DNA of 64,000 nt, taken from NCBI GenBank assembly GCA_963815185.1, contig CAWFGC010000017.1, positions 48,697-112,696 on the forward strand, in the 5' to 3' direction. This document shows positions 17,342-27,261 of the stretch, in pieces. Made by a program: the position numbers and the translations under genes. This DNA is from SHZL01 sp963815185. GTDB lineage: Bacteria; Pseudomonadota; Gammaproteobacteria; Xanthomonadales; SZUA-36. Numbering within the stretch: the stretch's first letter is position 1; the number at the start of each line of letters is the position of its first letter. The notes below the pieces were generated by a model. The model searched no databases and was not told the origin of the DNA. It was given only the letters and a program-made list of their open reading frames with translations.

Positions 17342-17532
17342 CTGGAGCGACCCGGGCTGGCTTGCCGGACTGACAAATCAAGCGCGGAAATCAGCAAGAA
17401 AACCATTGGATAATTCACCTTGAACGCGAAGGAAAATCCGGGCGGAATAATCATGCCTTTTTCGCCCGATCACTGCTTCTCTGAACCCTGTTTCTGCCGC
17501 AGGTTCAATCGCATAATCCCATATGCAGAGCC

Positions 17533-17561
17533 ACTATAAGCGTTTCCCTCGTGCTTTGCAA
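17533..17561 (-). promoter_or_regulatory. Promoter of the BetI-like regulator operon
   Basis: On the minus strand TTGCAA (17561-17556), a 17-base spacer, and TATAGT (17538-17533). It would drive the regulator, the acyl-CoA dehydrogenase, the importer and the genes after them. The leader before the ATG at 17341 is about 185 bases, and I see no other structure in it. Confidence 0.5.
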
Positions 17562-17563
17562 TG

Positions 17564-17581
17564 AATGAATACCCATTCATT
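17564..17581. promoter_or_regulatory. Candidate operator of the BetI-like regulator
   Basis: AATGAAT-ACCC-ATTCATT, a perfect 7-bp inverted repeat with a 4-base centre. It lies 2 bases upstream of the -35 box of the regulator promoter and 27 bases upstream of the -35 of a possible promoter for the plus-strand operon. Size and symmetry fit a TetR-family operator. The link to this regulator is inferred from position. Confidence 0.5.
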
Positions 17582-17607
17582 TTTGTGGACACAGCAGACT
17601 GGGCAGG

Positions 17608-17636
17608 TTGTGTCATTCTAGGGCCGTCGTTACGAT
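17608..17636 (+). promoter_or_regulatory. Possible promoter of the aminotransferase operon
   Basis: TTGTGT (17608-17613), 17 bases, TACGAT (17631-17636), ending 18 bases before the ATG at 17654. A GAGAGGA ribosome site lies between. The boxes are moderate matches. Confidence 0.35.
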
Positions 17637-17653
17637 TAACACTGAGAGGATTT

Positions 17654-18992
17654 ATGCGTCGCTCGCTCGCTCGTTCCAATGCCCAATTCCGCAAAGCATC
17701 AGCCAAACTGCCGAATGGGTGTGTCTTCCAATTTCCGTTATTGGGGTGAAAAGAAAACCCTGTACGCCGACCATGGCCGGGGTGCCCGGCTGTGGGATAT
17801 CGATGGCAATGAATATATCGACTATCGCCTTGGCTATGGGCCCTGCATCCTTGGCTATGCCGACCCGCGGGTGGATGAAGCGGCCCGGCAGGGCATCGAA
17901 GTGGGCGGCGTATTCGCGCTATCGACCGAATTGGAGTTTGAGGTCGCCAGCCGCATTTCGAAAATGGTTCCGGCTGCGGAAATGGTGCGGTTTTCCAATT
18001 CCGGAACCGAGGCCGTGATGGCGGCGCTGCGTTTGGCCAGGGCGTATACGAAAAAGGATTCTCACATCATCGTCGAGGGCGGCTATCACGGTGTTTTCGA
18101 TGCGGTGTTGTGGTACACCAATATTGAGGACTGGGACGAATCGGAGGGTGAGCCTTCGGTCGAGGTCGACAGCAAGGGCGTGCCCAAATTGTTGAGAAAG
18201 CTCACCCACTTCACGCCCTTGAACGATGCGAATTATCTGGAAGACCTGTTGCGGCGGCATGGCAAAGAGATCGGCGCCTTTCTGATCGAACCCATCATGG
18301 GCAACTGCTGTTCCATCACCGCCACGCGTGAATATGTGCTGGCAGCCCGCGAATTATGCGAGAAATACAACGTCATCATGATCGTCGATGAGGTGAAAAC
18401 CGGCTTTCGCGTGGCCCGCGGCGGCGTGCAGGAATTGCTCGGATTCAAGTCCGACCTGTGTACCTTCGCCAAAGCCATGGGTAACGGCTACCCCATTGCG
18501 GCCATCGCCGGACGCAAGGACATCATGATGCAGGTGGCGGACGGCGTAACGCACGGCGGTACCTACACCTGCCATTCGGTGGCTCTGGCGGCGGCGAACA
18601 AAACACTGGAAATTCTCGACGAAACACCGGCGCTGGCAACCATTGCGAAATATGGCGACGATCTCAATGCCGGCAGGAGCCGCATCCTGAATGAGCGGGA
18701 TATTGCCCATTGTTTTACCGGACACGGCTCCATGAGCGGTATGTTCTTCAACGAAACGGCGCCCTCCAATTATCGCGACTGGCTGAATTCCGACTACACG
18801 TTTTACGATACGATGGCGCCCAAGCTGCATGACCTGGGCATCCTGTGCGAGCCGGATTCCCGCGAACCGTGGTTTATCTGCGAAGCACATGACCGGGCCT
18901 GCCTGGAACAGACCCTTGCCGCCTTCGAAAAGGCCGTAGACGAAACACTGGAAGAACTGAACGGCCCCAAGGCCGCACGCGCCACTGGCTAG
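17654..18992 (+). CDS. Class-III PLP aminotransferase (one frame break)
   Basis: Transfers an amino group from an amino acid or amine to a keto acid, about 446 residues after repair. The N-terminal part MRRSLARSNAQFRKASAKLP follows a good GAGAGGA site. The frame changes near 17718, where a run of G (GGG for GG) restores NG-VSSNFRYWGEKKTL. The rest shows RFSNSGTEAVMAALRLARAY, the cofactor-binding IVDEVKTGFR, and the PLP lysine in TFAKAMGNGYPIAAIAG, in the pattern of glutamate-1-semialdehyde aminomutase-like transaminases. Context speaks for a catabolic role, not haem synthesis. It is followed after 18 bases by the first FAD oxidoreductase. Confidence 0.87.
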
Positions 18993-19010
18993 AATCTAGA
19001 GGATCCAGGA

Positions 19011-20627
19011 TTGAAAAAATACGATGCGATCGTCATCGGTGCCGGGCACAACGGCATCACCAATGCGGCCTACCTGGCCAAGGCCGGTCTGAAGGTCCTG
19101 CTCGTGGAGCAACAGCCCTGGATTGGCGGCGCCAGCGTCAGCCGCGAGATCCACAAAGGCTGGATGTACTCCAATTGCTCCTACGTCTGCAGCCTGCTGC
19201 GCCCGGAGGTCTATCGCAGCCTGAATCTTGCCAAGTACGGCCTGCAGGTCGTGCCTTACGGCGGCAGTTGCACGATTGCACAGAACGGGGACATTCTCGG
19301 CAGTTACGTCGATGAGGACGTCAACCGGCGCGAACTCGCGCGCCACAGCCAGCGCGATGCCGATGCGTCCGTGCGTTACAACCGCGACATCATGCGCCAG
19401 TGCCGGTTCATCCGTAAGTTCCTGTTGCGCACCGCGCCCGACCCGACTTCCTTCCGTTGGCGCGACATCAAGGAAATGCTGTACCTGGGCAGGGAAGCAG
19501 CCAATTTGGGCGAAAACGTGCTCAACGAGATGATGCGCTTTTACACCATGAGCATCTCCGACTACCTGGATGAGTACTTTGAGAACTCGCTGATCAAGGC
19601 GGCCTATGCCGGCAGCGGCATTATCGGCAGCGCGCTGGGTGTGATGTCGCCCGGCACCGCCTACGTGCTGCTGCATCACGCGATGGGCGAAGTGGACGGC
19701 AACATGGGCGCCTGGGGCTTCGCCCGCGGCGGCATGGGTGCGATCGCCAAAGCCATGCACGATTGCTTCGAGGAGCATGGCGGCACCACCATTTGCGGTT
19801 CCGGTGTCGAGCAAATCCTGGTCAGAAACGGCCGCGTGCGGGGCGTGGCGCTGGAAAACGGCGACGAATACAATGCCGATGTGGTCGTGTCCAACATGAC
19901 CTTTCCACGCACCTTCCTCGAATGCATGGATGAGAAGGATCTGGACCCGGCCTTTGTAAAAAAGGTACGCAATTTCAAGATTCGCGGCTCTTCCGGCAAA
20001 CTCAACATCGCGCTGGATGGGCTGCCCGACTTCCCTGCCCTGCGCGGAAACCACGAACTGATCAGGGGTGACATGCATCTGATCGATTCGATAGAGCGTC
20101 TGGAGCGGGCCTATGACGACTGGAAGAACGGTATCTGGTCGCAAGATCCCTACATCGACATGCTGATTCCCTCGCTCACCGATCCCACCATGGTGCCCCC
20201 GGGCAAGCACTTCATGTCCGTGTTCGTGCAATATGTGCCGCCCAAGGTGCACGGCAAGGACTGGACCGACGAGCAGCGTGACCAGTTCGGCCAGACCGTC
20301 ATCAACCAGATCAACGATTACGCCCCCGGCTTCAAGGACCTGATCCTGCATGCCGAGGTACGCACACCGCGCGAACTGGAAAACGAGGTCGGCCTCACGG
20401 AAGGCAATATTTTCCAGGGTGAACTGACCATGGACCAGTTGCTGTTCAACCGGCCGATACCGGGCTATGCACAGTACCGCGGACCGGCCAGGGGCCTTTA
20501 CATGTGCGGCTCATCCAACCATCCTGGCGGCGGCGTGATGGCCGCACCGGGCGCCAACGCGGCGCGCGAAATCCTGCTGGATATGCGCAAACCCAACACG
20601 GTTCCGGAGGGCTGGATCGATGACTAG
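19011..20627 (+). CDS. FAD-dependent oxidoreductase, phytoene-desaturase/PYROXD2-like (first copy)
   Basis: A 538-residue flavoprotein with a TTG start after GGATCCAGGA. The dinucleotide-binding motif GAGHNGITNAAYLAKAG lies at about residues 10-26, followed by EQQPWIGGASVSRE. The C-terminal YMCGSSNHPGGGVMAAPG is the flavin-binding end typical of CrtI/PYROXD2-type proteins. No carotenoid genes are nearby, so carotenoid desaturation is unlikely. An amine- or acid-oxidising role in this operon is inferred. Its end overlaps the start of the second copy by 8 bases, so the two are translationally coupled and may form a heteromer. Confidence 0.85.
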   Translation: MKKYDAIVIGAGHNGITNAAYLAKAGLKVLLVEQQPWIGGASVSREIHKGWMYSNCSYVCSLLRPEVYRSLNLAKYGLQVVPYGGSCTIAQNGDILGSYVDEDVNRRELARHSQRDADASVRYNRDIMRQCRFIRKFLLRTAPDPTSFRWRDIKEMLYLGREAANLGENVLNEMMRFYTMSISDYLDEYFENSLIKAAYAGSGIIGSALGVMSPGTAYVLLHHAMGEVDGNMGAWGFARGGMGAIAKAMHDCFEEHGGTTICGSGVEQILVRNGRVRGVALENGDEYNADVVVSNMTFPRTFLECMDEKDLDPAFVKKVRNFKIRGSSGKLNIALDGLPDFPALRGNHELIRGDMHLIDSIERLERAYDDWKNGIWSQDPYIDMLIPSLTDPTMVPPGKHFMSVFVQYVPPKVHGKDWTDEQRDQFGQTVINQINDYAPGFKDLILHAEVRTPRELENEVGLTEGNIFQGELTMDQLLFNRPIPGYAQYRGPARGLYMCGSSNHPGGGVMAAPGANAAREILLDMRKPNTVPEGWIDD

Positions 20628-22178
20628 CACCAACAATAAAAACATCGTCATCATTGGTGGCGGCCATAACGGCCTGGTATGCGCGGCCTACCTGGCAAAA
20701 GCCGGCAAAAAGGTCACGGTTCTGGAAGCGGCCGGCGAGGTGGGTGGCGCCGCCGTCACGCGTGAGTTCGCACCCGATTTTCGCGTGTCCTCCTGTGCGC
20801 ATCTGCTCAATTTGCTGGATAAGAACATCGCCAAAGACCTGCAACTGGAGAAACACGGCCTGGTAATGGCCAAATCCGGTCTGAGCACCATTTCCCTGTC
20901 GGAGGACGGCAACCACCTGGTGCTCTCGGGCGACGCAGGTGGACGGCAACGTCACGAGCCACGATCAGGAGGCATTGAAAGAATACCGCCGCTTCATGGA
21001 CCGCTTCGCCGGCGTGATCGGCAAACTGCACAACCGCAAACCGCCACGCTTCGCTTCCGGCCAGCGCAGTGACCTCATTGGACTCGGCAAGGTGGCGCTG
21101 GACATCCGCATGCTCGGCCGCGACGACATGCGCGAGTTTCTGCGCATTGCCGGCATCAACATCTACGATGTATTGCAGGAAAATTTCGACAGTGACCTGC
21201 TGAAAGGGGCCCTGGCGCTGGATGCGGTGTTGGGCACGCATTCAGGCCCAAGATCCAATAACAGCGTGTTTACCGCGCTGCATCGCCTGAGCGGCAACAC
21301 CGCTGATGCCCGGGGAACGATTTCCTTGCCACGCGGAGGCATGGGTTCGGTCACGCAGGCCATGGCTGCCGCAGCCAGGCAGCACGGCGCAGACATCCGC
21401 ACGGCCAGCGCGGTAGCGCACATCATCATGGAAAACGATCGCGTGGCCGGTGTCGAACTGGTCAGCGGCGAACAGGTACTGGCCGATACCGTGGTTTCCA
21501 GCGCCGATCCAAAAACCACCTTCCTTTGCCTGCTGGGCGCGCGCAAGCTGGAAGCCGGATTCGCCCAGAAGATCAACAACATCCGCGCCCGCGGCAATGC
21601 CGCCAAGCTGCATCTGGCGCTCAGTGAATTGCCGGAATTCACCGGCCTGCGCCTCCGGGCAGATGGACGAACGCCTGGTCATCGCTCCCGACCTCGACTA
21701 CGTCGAGCGCGCCTTCAACCATGCCAAGTATGGTGAATACTCAGCGCAACCGGTCATGGAAATTGTCATTCCCAGCATTCATGACAAATCCCTGGCGCCG
21801 GAAGGGCAGCATGTACTCTCCGCCATCGTGCAATATGCCCCGCGCAATCTGAAGCAAGGCTGGGGCGCCGGCAAATCCGCGTTCACCGACACGGTGCTGG
21901 ACCTGCTGGAACGCTATGCGCCGGACATCCGCAGCAAGGCCGTGATGGCCGAACTGCTGACCCCGGAAGACATCGAGAAGGAATTCCGCATCAGCGGCGG
22001 GCACTGGCATCATGGCGAATTGTCGCTGGACCAGTTCCTGATGCTGCGGCCGGTTCCCGGGGCAGCGCAGTACGCAACCCCGGTCAACGGACTGTACCTG
22101 TGCGGTGCCGGCAGCCACCCGGGCGGCGGTGTGATGGGCAGTGCCGGACGCAATGCAGCCAACGTAATTCTCGGCTAG
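20620..22178 (+). CDS. FAD-dependent oxidoreductase, PYROXD2-like (second copy, two frame breaks)
   Basis: About 519 residues after repair, homologous to the gene just upstream. The first segment has IIGGGHNGLVCAAYLAKAG and LEAAGEVGGAAVTREF. The frame changes near 20935 and again near 21655, with intact family sequence on each side (PRGGMGSVTQAMAAAARQHG in the middle, LYLCGAGSHPGGGVMGSAG at the end). The stop at 22178 leaves 56 bases before the GcvT-like gene. The breaks look like single-base indels. Function is as for the first copy: an FAD oxidoreductase of unknown substrate, probably working on an N-containing intermediate. Confidence 0.82.
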
Positions 22179-22234
22179 TGACTTGTAGCAGCCACTAATT
22201 ACCGCAACAAGCCCCGAGGGGATGGAAAACGCAG

Positions 22235-23440
22235 ATGAGAGCGAATGAACTGAAGGCCACTGACCACTTCAAGAACCACGTTTACCCGAGCCCGTTCCAC
22301 TCCCGGCAAAAGGAACTGAACAAGCTCAGGGAGTGGTCGCGCTGGGCGGATTATCTTTCGGTGCCGGCCTACTACAGCGCCTCGCTGGAGTATTTCGCTG
22401 CACGGAACAGTTGTGCGGTCTTCGACCTGACGCCAATGATCAAGCACCGTGTCAGCGGCCCCGATGCCCTGGCTTATCTCAACCGCCTGGTCACCCGGGA
22501 TGTGAGCAAACTGAAGCCCGGCCGGGTGGGTTACACGGTGTGGTGCACGGATGAAGGTCAGGTCATAGACGACGGCACGATCTTTCACCTGAGCGAGGGT
22601 GTGTACCGGGTGTGTTCCCAGGAACACCAGCTCGATTGGTTCCTGACATCGGCCTTCGGTTTCGATGTGGAAGTCGTCGACGAGACCCACGAGGTCGCGG
22701 CGCTGGCCTTGCAAGGCCCGACAAGCTGCGCCGTGCTGAAAAAGCTGGGATTACAGGGCATCGAGAACCTGACGCCGTTCGGCTTGAAGGCTTTTCCTTT
22801 CGGCGACACCGAGCTGATGGTATCCCGCACCGGTTATACCGGCGACCTGGGCTACGAATTATGGATCGGCCCCGATCACGCTGAAACCCTGTGGGACCGG
22901 CTGTTCGAAGCCGGCCAGCATCATGGCATCTGGGCCATGGGCAGCGAAGCACTGGACATGTTGCGCATCGAGGCGGGCTTCATCCTGGCCGGGGTAGATT
23001 TCCTGCCGGCCCAGGAAGCCGTGCGTCCCACCCACACCCGGTCTCCATTCGAACTCGGGCTGGACTGGCTGGTCGACTTCAAGAAGCCGGTATTCAATGG
23101 CCGCCGCGCGCTGCTGGCAGAGAAGGAACGCGGTTCGCGTTATACGCTGGTGAAACTCGACATCGACGGGAACAAGCCGGCGCGCGACTCCTACGTCTAC
23201 ACCAAAGACAAAGCATTCGCCGGTACGGTAACCTCCGCAATGTGGTCTCCGTCGGCCAAGGCGAGTATTGCACTGGCATCGCTGGAAGCCCCCCATGGCA
23301 AGCCCGGCGAAGAATTGATGGTAGAAATCTACTACCAGCGAGAACTCAAATGGAGCCGGGTGATGGCCCCCTGCCGCGTGGTGCAAGACGTTTTCTGGAA
23401 TCCGCCGCGCAGGCGCCAAACGCCGCCTGCTGACTACTAA
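22235..23440 (+). CDS. GcvT-fold THF-dependent aminomethyltransferase/demethylase
   Basis: A 401-residue protein of the glycine-cleavage T-protein family. It has the folate-domain motifs CAVFDLTPMIKHRVSGPDAL, RLVTRDVSKLKPGRVGYTV, SRTGYTGDLGYELWI and a C-terminal barrel domain (VKLDIDG onward). Relatives pass a methyl or methylene group from a substrate to THF, as in GcvT, DmdA (DMSP demethylase) and dimethylglycine/sarcosine oxidase domains. No lipoyl H-protein or P-protein gene is nearby, so a stand-alone demethylase paired with the FAD oxidoreductases is more likely than glycine cleavage. The start at 22235 follows GAGGGGATGG. A REP-like element begins 18 bases after its stop. Confidence 0.85.
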   Translation: MRANELKATDHFKNHVYPSPFHSRQKELNKLREWSRWADYLSVPAYYSASLEYFAARNSCAVFDLTPMIKHRVSGPDALAYLNRLVTRDVSKLKPGRVGYTVWCTDEGQVIDDGTIFHLSEGVYRVCSQEHQLDWFLTSAFGFDVEVVDETHEVAALALQGPTSCAVLKKLGLQGIENLTPFGLKAFPFGDTELMVSRTGYTGDLGYELWIGPDHAETLWDRLFEAGQHHGIWAMGSEALDMLRIEAGFILAGVDFLPAQEAVRPTHTRSPFELGLDWLVDFKKPVFNGRRALLAEKERGSRYTLVKLDIDGNKPARDSYVYTKDKAFAGTVTSAMWSPSAKASIALASLEAPHGKPGEELMVEIYYQRELKWSRVMAPCRVVQDVFWNPPRRRQTPPADY

Positions 23441-23457
23441 CCGGGGTCAGGCAATCA

Positions 23458-23530
23458 GGGGTCAGAGTAAAATTTCCACTTACTTTCCGGAAAACGGAAT
23501 TGTGTCTGATGGAAATTTTACTCTGACCCC
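23458..23530. repeat. REP-like element, 21-bp perfect arms
   Basis: Arms 23458-23478 and 23510-23530 are exact reverse complements, each with the core GGGGTCAGAGTAAA followed by ATTTCCA. A further GGGGTCAG lies at 23443-23450. The 31-base centre is not palindromic overall. It splits the plus-strand operon between the GcvT-like and CoA-synthetase genes, and may lower read-through. It is the second copy of the element at 3395-3446. Confidence 0.8.
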
Positions 23531-23568
23531 AGATCGATGACGTTCCATGTGCCAAAAGTTCAGCTCAC

Positions 23569-25720
23569 ATGCTGGATCCCTTGCTGCGTCCCGCTTCCAT
23601 CGCGGTCCTGGGCGCCAGTGAACGCGCCGCACACAGTCGGCTGCCAGGTGGTACAGAACCTGCAGCACGGCGGTTTCAAGGGAGCGCTGTACCCGGTAAA
23701 TCCCACGCGCAAGACGGTATTCGGCCTGCCTTGCTATCCCAGTCTTGCCGATCTGCCGGAAACCGTGGAGCAGGTCATATTTGCCGTCGCTGACAGCCGC
23801 GTCGAGGCCGCCCTGGATGACACCATTGCGCACGGGGCACGAGCGGTGACGATCTATTCGATGCTGGTGTTGGAAAACGACAGCAGCCCCAATCTGCGTC
23901 AACGCATGACGGACAAGATTCGCCAGGCCGGCCTTTTGGTCTGCGGCGCCAACGGCATGGGCTACTACAATTTCCAGGACGGTATCTGGGCTTGTGGTTT
24001 CGACACCCGGACCAACCATGTTCGTGGCGGCAATGTCACGCTGATCAGCCATTCAGGCTCGGGCATGTCCGGCATCATCGACTGCGAAGACCGCATCGAT
24101 TTCAACCTGGCGGTTTCAACCGGCCAGGAATTGTGCGTCTCCATGGACCAGTACCTGGATTTCGCCATCGAGCAAATGGACACCCGGGTCATCGGCTTGT
24201 TCATGGAAACAGCGCGCAATCCCGAGGGTCTGGCGGCCGCCCTGGCCAAAGCGGCGCGGCGTAACATTCCGGTGGTCGCGGTAAAAGTGGGGCGCACCGA
24301 ACTGGCGGCGCGGCTCACGGTTTCGCACTCCGGCGCGATGGCCGGGCAGGACGCGGCCTATCAGGCGCTGTTCGACCGCTACGGTGTGCAGCGGGTCGAA
24401 GACATGGACGAACTGGCCACCGCGCTGATCATGTTTGCCCAGCCCCATACGGTAACAGCCGGCGGCCTGGTTGCAATCCACGATTCCGGCGGAGAGCGCC
24501 AGTTGCTGATCGATCTCGCTGACCGTGTCGGTCTCGATTTGGCGGAACTCGCAGCGGGCACGGTGGATCGCTTGCAGGAACTGCTCGACCCGGGACTGCC
24601 CGCGGTCAATCCGCTCGATGCCTGGAGCAAGGGCGGGTCCGGATACCACCTCGTGATGGAACAATGTTTTGCCGCATTGATGGCGGATGAAAACGCTGCG
24701 CTCGGTGCGGTGGTTCATGACCGTGCGCCGCACAGCGCGATTTACGCCGATTATATCGGCTACCTGCATGCCGGCCACGCGGCGTCCGGAAAGCCGGTTT
24801 TCCTCGTTGCCAACCGCCAGGGAACCGGCGCCGACCCACTGGTGCAGTCGAGCACACGCGCAGGATTCCCGGTACTCGACGGTCTGCGCTCCTTCCTGGT
24901 GGGCGCGCGCTGCCTGCTGGATTACCGTGACTTTCAACTGCGCCGGGCCGGTCAGGAACCTGGCCACATCGACAGCGAGTTGGCGGAATTGGGGCCCATA
25001 ACGGCCCGATGGAAAGCCCGATTGGCCACCCAGGAAACGCTCGATGAATTCGAATCCGGCCAACTGCTGGCTGATTTCGGCATACCGGTCAATGCTGCCC
25101 GGCGCGTTGCCGACCTCGAGTCCGCCGTCATCGCCGCAGCCGGTTTGGGTTATCCTGTGGTGCTGAAAACGGCGCAAGCCGGCGTACTGCACAAGACCGA
25201 TGTGGGTGGCGTGCGGCTGAATTTGCGGGATGAAAACGAATTGCGCGCGGCCTACATGGACCTGGCGGCGCGCCTGGGCCCGCAGGCGCTGTTAAGCCAG
25301 ATGGTTTGCGCACCTGGGATGGAGATGATGCTGGGTGTGGTCAGTGACCAGCAGTTTGGCCCGTTGGTGCTGATGGGTTTTGGCGGTGTCGATGTCGAAA
25401 CCCTGCGCGACGTCGTCTATGCCTTGCCCCCGTTTGATTCCGCCACCGCACGCCGGTTGGTCGACGGCCTGAAACAGCGGCGTTTGCTGGATGGCCAGCG
25501 CGGCAAAGAGGCCGTCGATATCGACGCGTTTTGTGCCGCGGCATCGCGGCTTTCATTGCTGGCTGTCGCGCTTGCCGGGATCGCCGTGGAAATCGACGTA
25601 AACCCCCTGCTCGTGCAGCACCGTGGCTGCCTTGCACTGGACGCATTGGTTGCCGCACAGCGTAAAATGGACAATAAGCACATGATGGAACCACTGGAAT
25701 TTGTAAGGAGCACAACATGA
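23569..25720 (+). CDS. ADP-forming acyl-CoA synthetase (acetate--CoA ligase family), one frame break
   Basis: Joins a carboxylic acid to CoA with release of ADP, through phospho-histidine intermediates. The repaired protein of about 717 residues has the fused alpha-beta order: a CoA-binding domain beginning MLDPLLRPASIAVLGASERA, succinyl-CoA-ligase-like domains with the phospho-His in TVSHSGAMAG, and a C-terminal ATP-grasp domain with AGVLHKTDVGGVRL and EIDVNPLLV. The frame breaks near 23632, between the ASERAAH segment and VGCQVVQNLQHGGFKG. The ATG at 23569 starts the CoA-binding domain exactly. Its TGA overlaps the aldehyde dehydrogenase start (ATGA). It would activate the acid made by that dehydrogenase. 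Confidence 0.88.
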
Positions 25721-27243
25721 ACCTGGCCCAGGTAGAGCAATACGACAGCACCAAGTGGCAACACGTTGCGCGTGGCGCAAAACAGAAAATCGAAACCCGC
25801 CTGTTTATCGATGGCGAATTTGTCGATGCCGCCAAAGGCGGCCGTTTCACAACGTCCAATCCGGCCAATGGCGAAGCCCTGGCTGAAATGTCGGCCGGCA
25901 CCAGTGAGGATATCGATCGCGCGGTGGCGGCGGCACGCAAGGCCTTCCGTTCAGGCGTCTGGTCGCGCATGGCGCCGCGTGATCGCATGGACGTGCTCTA
26001 TCGCTTCGCCGACCTGGTGGACGAAAACGCGGAACAGCTCGCCGTGCTGGAAACACTGGACATGGGCAAGCCCATCGGGGATGTCATCAATGAAGACTTG
26101 CCCGCCGTTATCGCCACCATCCGTTTCATGGCCGAGTGCATCGACAAGATCGAGGGCGCGGTAACCAATACCGATGATGGCGCCATGCACCTGATCCTGC
26201 GCGAACCCCTGGGCGTGGTTGGCGCCATCTCACCCTGGAACTACCCGCTGCTGATGGCCACATGGAAAATTGCCCCGGCCCTGGCGGCCGGCAACACCGT
26301 GGTGCTCAAGCCGGCGGAGCAATCCCCGATGAGCTGTCTGCGGCTGGCGGAACTGTTCCTGCGTGCGGGTGGCCCGGCGGGCGTGTTCAACGTGGTCAAT
26401 GGCATGGGCGAAATCGCCGGCAAGGCGCTGGCGCTGCACAATGATGTCGCCAAGATCAGCTTTACCGGCTCCACCGAGGTCGGCAAGCTGATTCTGCAAT
26501 ATGCCGGCCAGTCGAATATGAAACGGGTCGGTCTGGAATGCGGCGGCAAGTCGCCGCAGATTTTCATGAGCGACCTGCCCGATCTGGAAAAAGCGGTCGC
26601 CGCAGCCTACAACGGCGTTTTCGCCAACATGGGCGAAGTCTGCAGCGCCGGATCGCGGCTGCTGGTCGAGCGTCCGATATACCAGGAATTCATCGAGCGG
26701 TTCATCGCCGAGGGCGAGCATGCCTACCAGCCCGGTGAACCCCTGGATCCCGCCACCAACATGGGACCGCTGGTCGATCGCGAATCCCAGCAGCGCGTGC
26801 TGGGCATGATCGAAAGTGGTAAGAAAGAAGGTGCAACCCTGCATTTTGGCGGCGGCAAACCGCAAGGCCTGGACGCCGGCGCCTATGTCAATCCGACCTT
26901 GTTCGGAGATGTACGCAATGAGATGAGCATCGCGCGCCAGGAGATTTTCGGTCCGGTGGCCAGCGTCATTCCCTTCGATGGCCCCGAAGAAGCCATCCAT
27001 ATCGCCAACGATACCATCTACGGTCTTGCTGCCGGAATCTGGACGCGGGATATCGACAAGGCCTTCCGCCTGATCAAGAACATCGAGGCCGGCGTGGTGT
27101 GGGTGAACAGTTACGAAGACGGTGACATGACCCAGCCGTTCGGCGGCTACAAGCAGTCGGGCCAGGCCCGTGACAAGTGCATGGAAAGCCTCAAGAGCTA
27201 TACCCAGTCGAAGTCCGCCTGGATCCGGCTGGCAGCCGGGTAG
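25717..27243 (+). CDS. Aldehyde dehydrogenase (aminoaldehyde/betaine-aldehyde type)
   Basis: NAD(P)-dependent oxidation of an aldehyde to the acid, 508 residues. The catalytic Cys is in NMGEVCSAGSR, the general base Glu in LECGGKSPQ, the cofactor-binding motif is FTGSTEVGK, and the conserved SPWNYPLL is present. The sequence is closest in pattern to PuuC, BetB and trimethylaminobutyraldehyde dehydrogenases. AGGAG lies upstream of the ATG, which overlaps the CoA-synthetase stop. With the upstream aminotransferase and FAD enzymes, it would oxidise the aldehyde left after removal of the amino group. The exact substrate is unknown. Confidence 0.93.
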   Translation: MNLAQVEQYDSTKWQHVARGAKQKIETRLFIDGEFVDAAKGGRFTTSNPANGEALAEMSAGTSEDIDRAVAAARKAFRSGVWSRMAPRDRMDVLYRFADLVDENAEQLAVLETLDMGKPIGDVINEDLPAVIATIRFMAECIDKIEGAVTNTDDGAMHLILREPLGVVGAISPWNYPLLMATWKIAPALAAGNTVVLKPAEQSPMSCLRLAELFLRAGGPAGVFNVVNGMGEIAGKALALHNDVAKISFTGSTEVGKLILQYAGQSNMKRVGLECGGKSPQIFMSDLPDLEKAVAAAYNGVFANMGEVCSAGSRLLVERPIYQEFIERFIAEGEHAYQPGEPLDPATNMGPLVDRESQQRVLGMIESGKKEGATLHFGGGKPQGLDAGAYVNPTLFGDVRNEMSIARQEIFGPVASVIPFDGPEEAIHIANDTIYGLAAGIWTRDIDKAFRLIKNIEAGVVWVNSYEDGDMTQPFGGYKQSGQARDKCMESLKSYTQSKSAWIRLAAG

Positions 27244-27261
27244 CCGGATCGGGCCGGGGAC

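Noticed and set aside
18996..20351. A 451-codon open frame on the minus strand
   Set aside because: It lies wholly opposite the first FAD oxidoreductase, has no recognisable domain, and arises from GC-rich third positions.
19011..22178. Carotenoid desaturase assignment for the CrtI-like proteins
   Set aside because: No crtB, crtE or other carotenoid genes in the window; the neighbours are amine and C1 genes.
22179..22234. Glycine riboswitch before the GcvT-like gene
   Set aside because: The gap of 56 bases is too short, and the gene lies inside an operon.
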